From: Sceloporus undulatus
Lineage: Eukaryota; Chordata; Lepidosauria; Squamata; Phrynosomatidae
Direction: 5' to 3'
NCBI RefSeq assembly: GCF_019175285.1
Contig: NC_056523.1
Location: 206,685,350-206,749,349 of the forward strand
DNA length: 64,000 nt
Shown here: positions 60,189 through 64,000 of the stretch, piece after piece
Numbering within the stretch: the first letter of the stretch is position 1
How the letters are laid out: the number at the start of each line of letters is the position of its first letter
Translations under genes and position numbers: made by a program
Notes under the pieces: generated by a model
Databases searched by the model: none
What the model was told of the DNA's origin: nothing
The model's input: only the letters and a program-made list of their open reading frames with translations

Positions 60189-61120
60189 GAATGAATTGTG
60201 AGTTAAGACTGAGCAGAACACTCTTAACAAATAGTGTTTCTTCTCACCAGCTCCATATCAGTTATGGAGCAGCAGCTGCCTTTTATTGTGTTGCATGGGA
60301 AATCATTTCCAATCATCCATCCACAGAAGGAACATCATCCTACTGATAAGTCTCCACCTACTTTTGTGGGTATAAGAACTGGTCCATTTGACCCCCCGGA
60401 GTGGGGAAAGAGGATGAGGATAATATGCTCAAGTGCCAGCCCCTGGTGGGTGAAATTTAAAACATACACACATAGAGAACAAAGTAGGACAGAAGAAGAA
60501 ACAGTTGAGAAGCTGATTTGCTATAGTTTTTTTTCTGGGGCAAAAATGGGGGGCAAATTGCAATTAGCAACCAGAGTGATCCATTTACTGGCCTAGGATC
60601 AAAAGGTGGAAATTGTGTGGTCCTCTAACCTGCAGAATTTCAACACCTAGCAGCTCTAGCCAACATAATGCGAGTGATGCTGGAAGGTATAGTTCAACAT
60701 CTGGGAGCCACACTATTTCTACTGTTACTAAAGAATGTGCTGCAACACCTACCATTAAGTAGACTCAGGTACAATATGAATGATGGCAGATGTGTGCTCC
60801 CAAGAGCACCTGCACAAATTTGAACATACTAAAAGTTAAGCAACCAGCAAAGGTGGTGGCTATTTAAACTTGTTTTGCCAGTCCTTTTGAAGTAATGAGC
60901 CAACCTCCTGCCTTTTTAAAAGTAAGCAAGGTTACTTCTATTATAGGGATGTTGTATGAAAATGATTGTCAAAGACTCCAGACACAATCCAAAGAGAGCA
61001 AGTGCAGATGAGCTAATAGAAGAAAGAAACACAAATAAAAAGACAGACATTAGCTTTACAATTAGAAGGAAAAACCCAAAGTAATAGACAAGAACGCAGA
61101 AAAATTTGAGAGTACAGATG
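60189..61120. other. Non-coding stretch
   Basis: 60625-60720 holds a short hAT-like repeat trace (GGAAGGTATAGTTCAACATC). The rest is unrecognised. Confidence 0.4.
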
Positions 61121-64000
61121 TCATGACATTTATTAAGAGGCATGCTACAACTAGAGTTGTTAGAAAAAGAGTTAAGTATAGGTACTCAAGTAATAATCAG
61201 CAAATACACAAAACTTAAAAGAAATGGAGTATACGGCAGTGTACAGAGGTTCAAATTAACCATGCACTACTCAGTTAGAAAATAGGTTTCTTTAATATTT
61301 CAACTTCTTTGCATTTATAACATCAAGTCATCTCAACAACATGGAATCCTTTTCCCCCTCCAATGCCACAAGCTGCTTAACAAATGAAAGCTGGTACTGT
61401 TGCTTATCAAAATATACAAGACAATTGATGTTTTTTTAAATATAAAAACCATTTTATACTTGTTCCCAAAAACCTTTTTTTTTTTTGCCAGGTAAAAAAT
61501 GTTGTTACAAATATTTACAGCATTTTCTTGTGTTAGATGAATATTTTTACAAACTTAAACATATGAAAAGTTAGGGAATGTCTGACTCCTGTAAGCATGC
61601 ACCTTTTTTCTCTGAATACAGTAGTACTAAGTATCCACTAGCCTGCTGCCTTATGCCATTACATTTGGTTCACATTTTTAAAAACAAATCTAATTTTTTA
61701 TTAAGTAGTCCATTTACCATCAGCATTCAAATAAAAGGCCACTTTACACTGAGTCTTTCACAAAATAGTGAGATAGAGGGAGAGAGAAAGGAAACTGGCA
61801 AGATGTCTCAGTAAAACCAGAGCAGACAATCTTTGGTCATTGCAATGAGGTGACAATCTGATGCAACAATTTGCTTGGTCAGCAACTGTATTTTGAGAGG
61901 GGTAGGATGAATTGTTTTCAGGAACTGGAGAATGAATTGGGAAAAGAATTAAAACATGGTTAAGATATGAATCTACGTACATAAGCTGGTTAGGTTTTTC
62001 ATTATAATCCCAAATACTGCACATAGATCCAAGAATTGAAAGTTCTGCCAAAGCATGCACCCTTCATTTATAAAGGAGGGTCTATGGATACGAGGACACC
62101 TGGTATTTTATTATCGTTAAAAGTGGCAACCACAAGCCAAATGTTGAGGAGTTTAACTTGGATTCTTGCATGGTGCAGCATGATTCATGTTACAATGGTA
62201 GGAAGAAAAAGGTTAATAAACCCAGCTGAAACAGTTAGCAACTGACTATGACTGCACATATGGACAGTTCATGGGTCATTTGGTATTTTACTATATAAAT
62301 ACATTTTCTTGCAAACAAGAGTATTGAGTCTAAAGACTGAAAGATAGCAAAAAAATTACACATCTACTGAAGGCACATAAACTTTGGTCCCATTGTTTTT
62401 CTTTTGTAAAAACCCTGAAATTAAAATTTTAGATGCTTTAAATTTCCTCAAATAATTTCTAATAGTGACGATTTGTTTTAAAAATTAAAAACAGTCTCAA
62501 ATACAACATACAGATCTCTTTGCAAAGACAATTAGAATTTTGTTTGCTTCAAGAAAATTTCTGTGCAATTTGAACAGTTTTCAGCACAAATGTTTAAAAC
62601 TGGCAGTTTTGTCAAAGTTACCAGTCCACAAAAAAGTCAAGGCAAACAAAAATGGCTTCAGAACAGTTAACTACTCAGTCCCTCCCCCTTGAAAATAGCA
62701 GTACATACTACATTTAACAGGATGAAGGCTGACACTGCACTTCTCAAGTTTGTTATTTCCAGAAGACCACATCTAGAGGTCTCATTTAACTGTGTAGTGG
62801 GAAGATGGGCTTGTTCTTTGTAAAATTCACACTAGTGCTATATAGCAACAGCTTCATTCTAGTGTCACTTGGTTTGGGAAAAAGAGGTGCCACACAGCCA
62901 ACTCAAGGCTACATTTGGATATACAGGCACAAAGAGCCCCCAAAATATTCGCCAAGCACAGTAACAGTGCAATTGATGGGAGACACAAAAGGCAACCACA
63001 TTTGGGCAAGGCTTAGAATGCATGTTTATCTGAAGTGTTGTAATTCATGAAGCTCTTTAGCTGATGAACGGTGCAAGGAAACTTTTAATTACGGATTAAA
63101 ATTTACACACCTAATCAAATTTAATAGCAAGGCTAATAAGCAGAAGCCAAAGAATGGTGGCTCTTGACGAGTCTGCAGCCATGCTAGATCTGGGGGCCAT
63201 TTTTCTGCCTGTGGGGTCCACCAGGAGCTGCCCAGCCTGCCAAAAATGAAATAAAACAAAACTGGAATCATCTAGAAGCCTATCTCTGGTTTCGAAACAT
63301 TCTGAAAAATAAACCTACAAGGGAGGCAGGAATGTGACCTATTTAAAAAGTGTCATGTTGTTGCTGGAGGCTTCCAGAAGAGGGAATGTGTGGGGGTTTT
63401 TGCTAGAAAAAGGGGAGTCTCAACAAGTCTGAGGAACTGGGGTGTGTATATAAGGGGGAAAAGCCTTGGTGCTACATGCAGCTCCAGGGCTGCACTTTGT
63501 TCACCCTTGAGCTATGCCTGCATGAAAACACACTCAGCCCTTCCTGAGTTAGATTTTCATTCCAGTTTGTATCCAAAGCTAGCAGCAGCAGGTCTTTCAG
63601 GTGAGTGCTATTATGGTTTAGCTACAATCAACTAAGTAATGACAGGCAAATGCTTGGTCAAAAATGGTGCCAAGACCATTCTTAAAACTAGGTCTTCCAC
63701 AACACTGAGGAACTTTGGACTTGGTTACATTTGAACCATTTTTATTCTGTGGTACTGTAAATTGGGAATGTTCCATCTCCCTTAATTTGCTTTAACAGGA
63801 TCCCCTTATGATGAGTAGAAGCTTTTATTTTATTAAACTGTGGATCTTCACTCAAGAAAATGTCCATTCCTTATACTAAAAAGGCACCTTCACTGAAGCT
63901 GCACAATATACAAATGTTTTTAAATTTGATTAGAAGCCAAAATGTTATCAAGCCCTAATGCACATCACAAATTCAACAGGAGACAAATGCCTGACACACA
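61121..64000 (-). other. Repeat-poor AT-rich block, candidate 3' UTR of next gene
   Basis: Nearly 2.9 kb without an obvious LINE, SINE or MITE, in sharp contrast to the rest of the window. It is T- and A-rich with no long frame. A minus-strand AATAAA lies at 61126-61131 (TTTATT on the plus strand), near its left edge. In other vertebrates PTBP3 follows SUSD1 on the same strand and has a long 3' UTR, so this may be its end. No coding sequence supports it. Confidence 0.3.

Overview
The window is nuclear DNA from a squamate reptile, most likely a lizard. It carries RTE/BovB, L2/CR1-like and L1-like LINEs, tRNA-derived squamate SINEs, hAT and Tc1/mariner (Tigger-like) MITEs, a Penelope-like fragment and many lizard-type palindromic MITEs. 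Coding exons are short, bordered by GT/AG sites and separated by long repeat-filled introns. All family names come from remembered consensus features, because no search could be run.

From 4.9 to 43.9 kb the minus strand holds SUSD1 (sushi domain-containing protein 1). Thirteen exons can be read with correct splice sites and matching phases. They total 1,977 nt (659 codons) and run from the signal-peptide exon (43.9 kb) to the last extracellular exon (4.9 kb). The order is signal peptide, one EGF, two calcium-binding EGFs, three sushi domains, two two-exon fibronectin-like units, and a C-terminal extracellular module. The transmembrane exon was not found and probably lies left of the window. 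Human SUSD1, as I remember it, has two sushi domains and three fibronectin-like units, so the lizard layout appears to differ.

From 44 to 57.7 kb lies gene-poor DNA. It holds a tandem repeat array with dinucleotide runs, paired palindromic MITEs, a young 5'-truncated LINE with an open C-terminal frame, a 359-bp palindrome, a GC-rich promoter-like patch followed by a pyrimidine tract and a 69-bp minisatellite, a DIRS-like fossil, and a SINE split by a hAT element with an exact 8-bp target duplication.

At 57.7-58.1 kb a GC-rich, promoter-like island separates two divergent items. On the minus strand is a relic of RAD23A exon 1, with an in-frame stop and a destroyed splice donor. On the plus strand, 58.6-60.2 kb holds four exon-like blocks with good acceptors and consistent phases that encode a protein I do not recognise. 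The last 2.9 kb is AT-rich and poor in repeats and could be a long 3' UTR of the next minus-strand gene (PTBP3 would be expected from synteny), but this is weak.

The most unusual signals are structural: a perfect 63-bp fold-back inside a transposon copy, a palindrome made of palindromes, a MITE palindrome whose arms extend past the MITE, and the RAD23A relic island beside an unidentified spliced gene.
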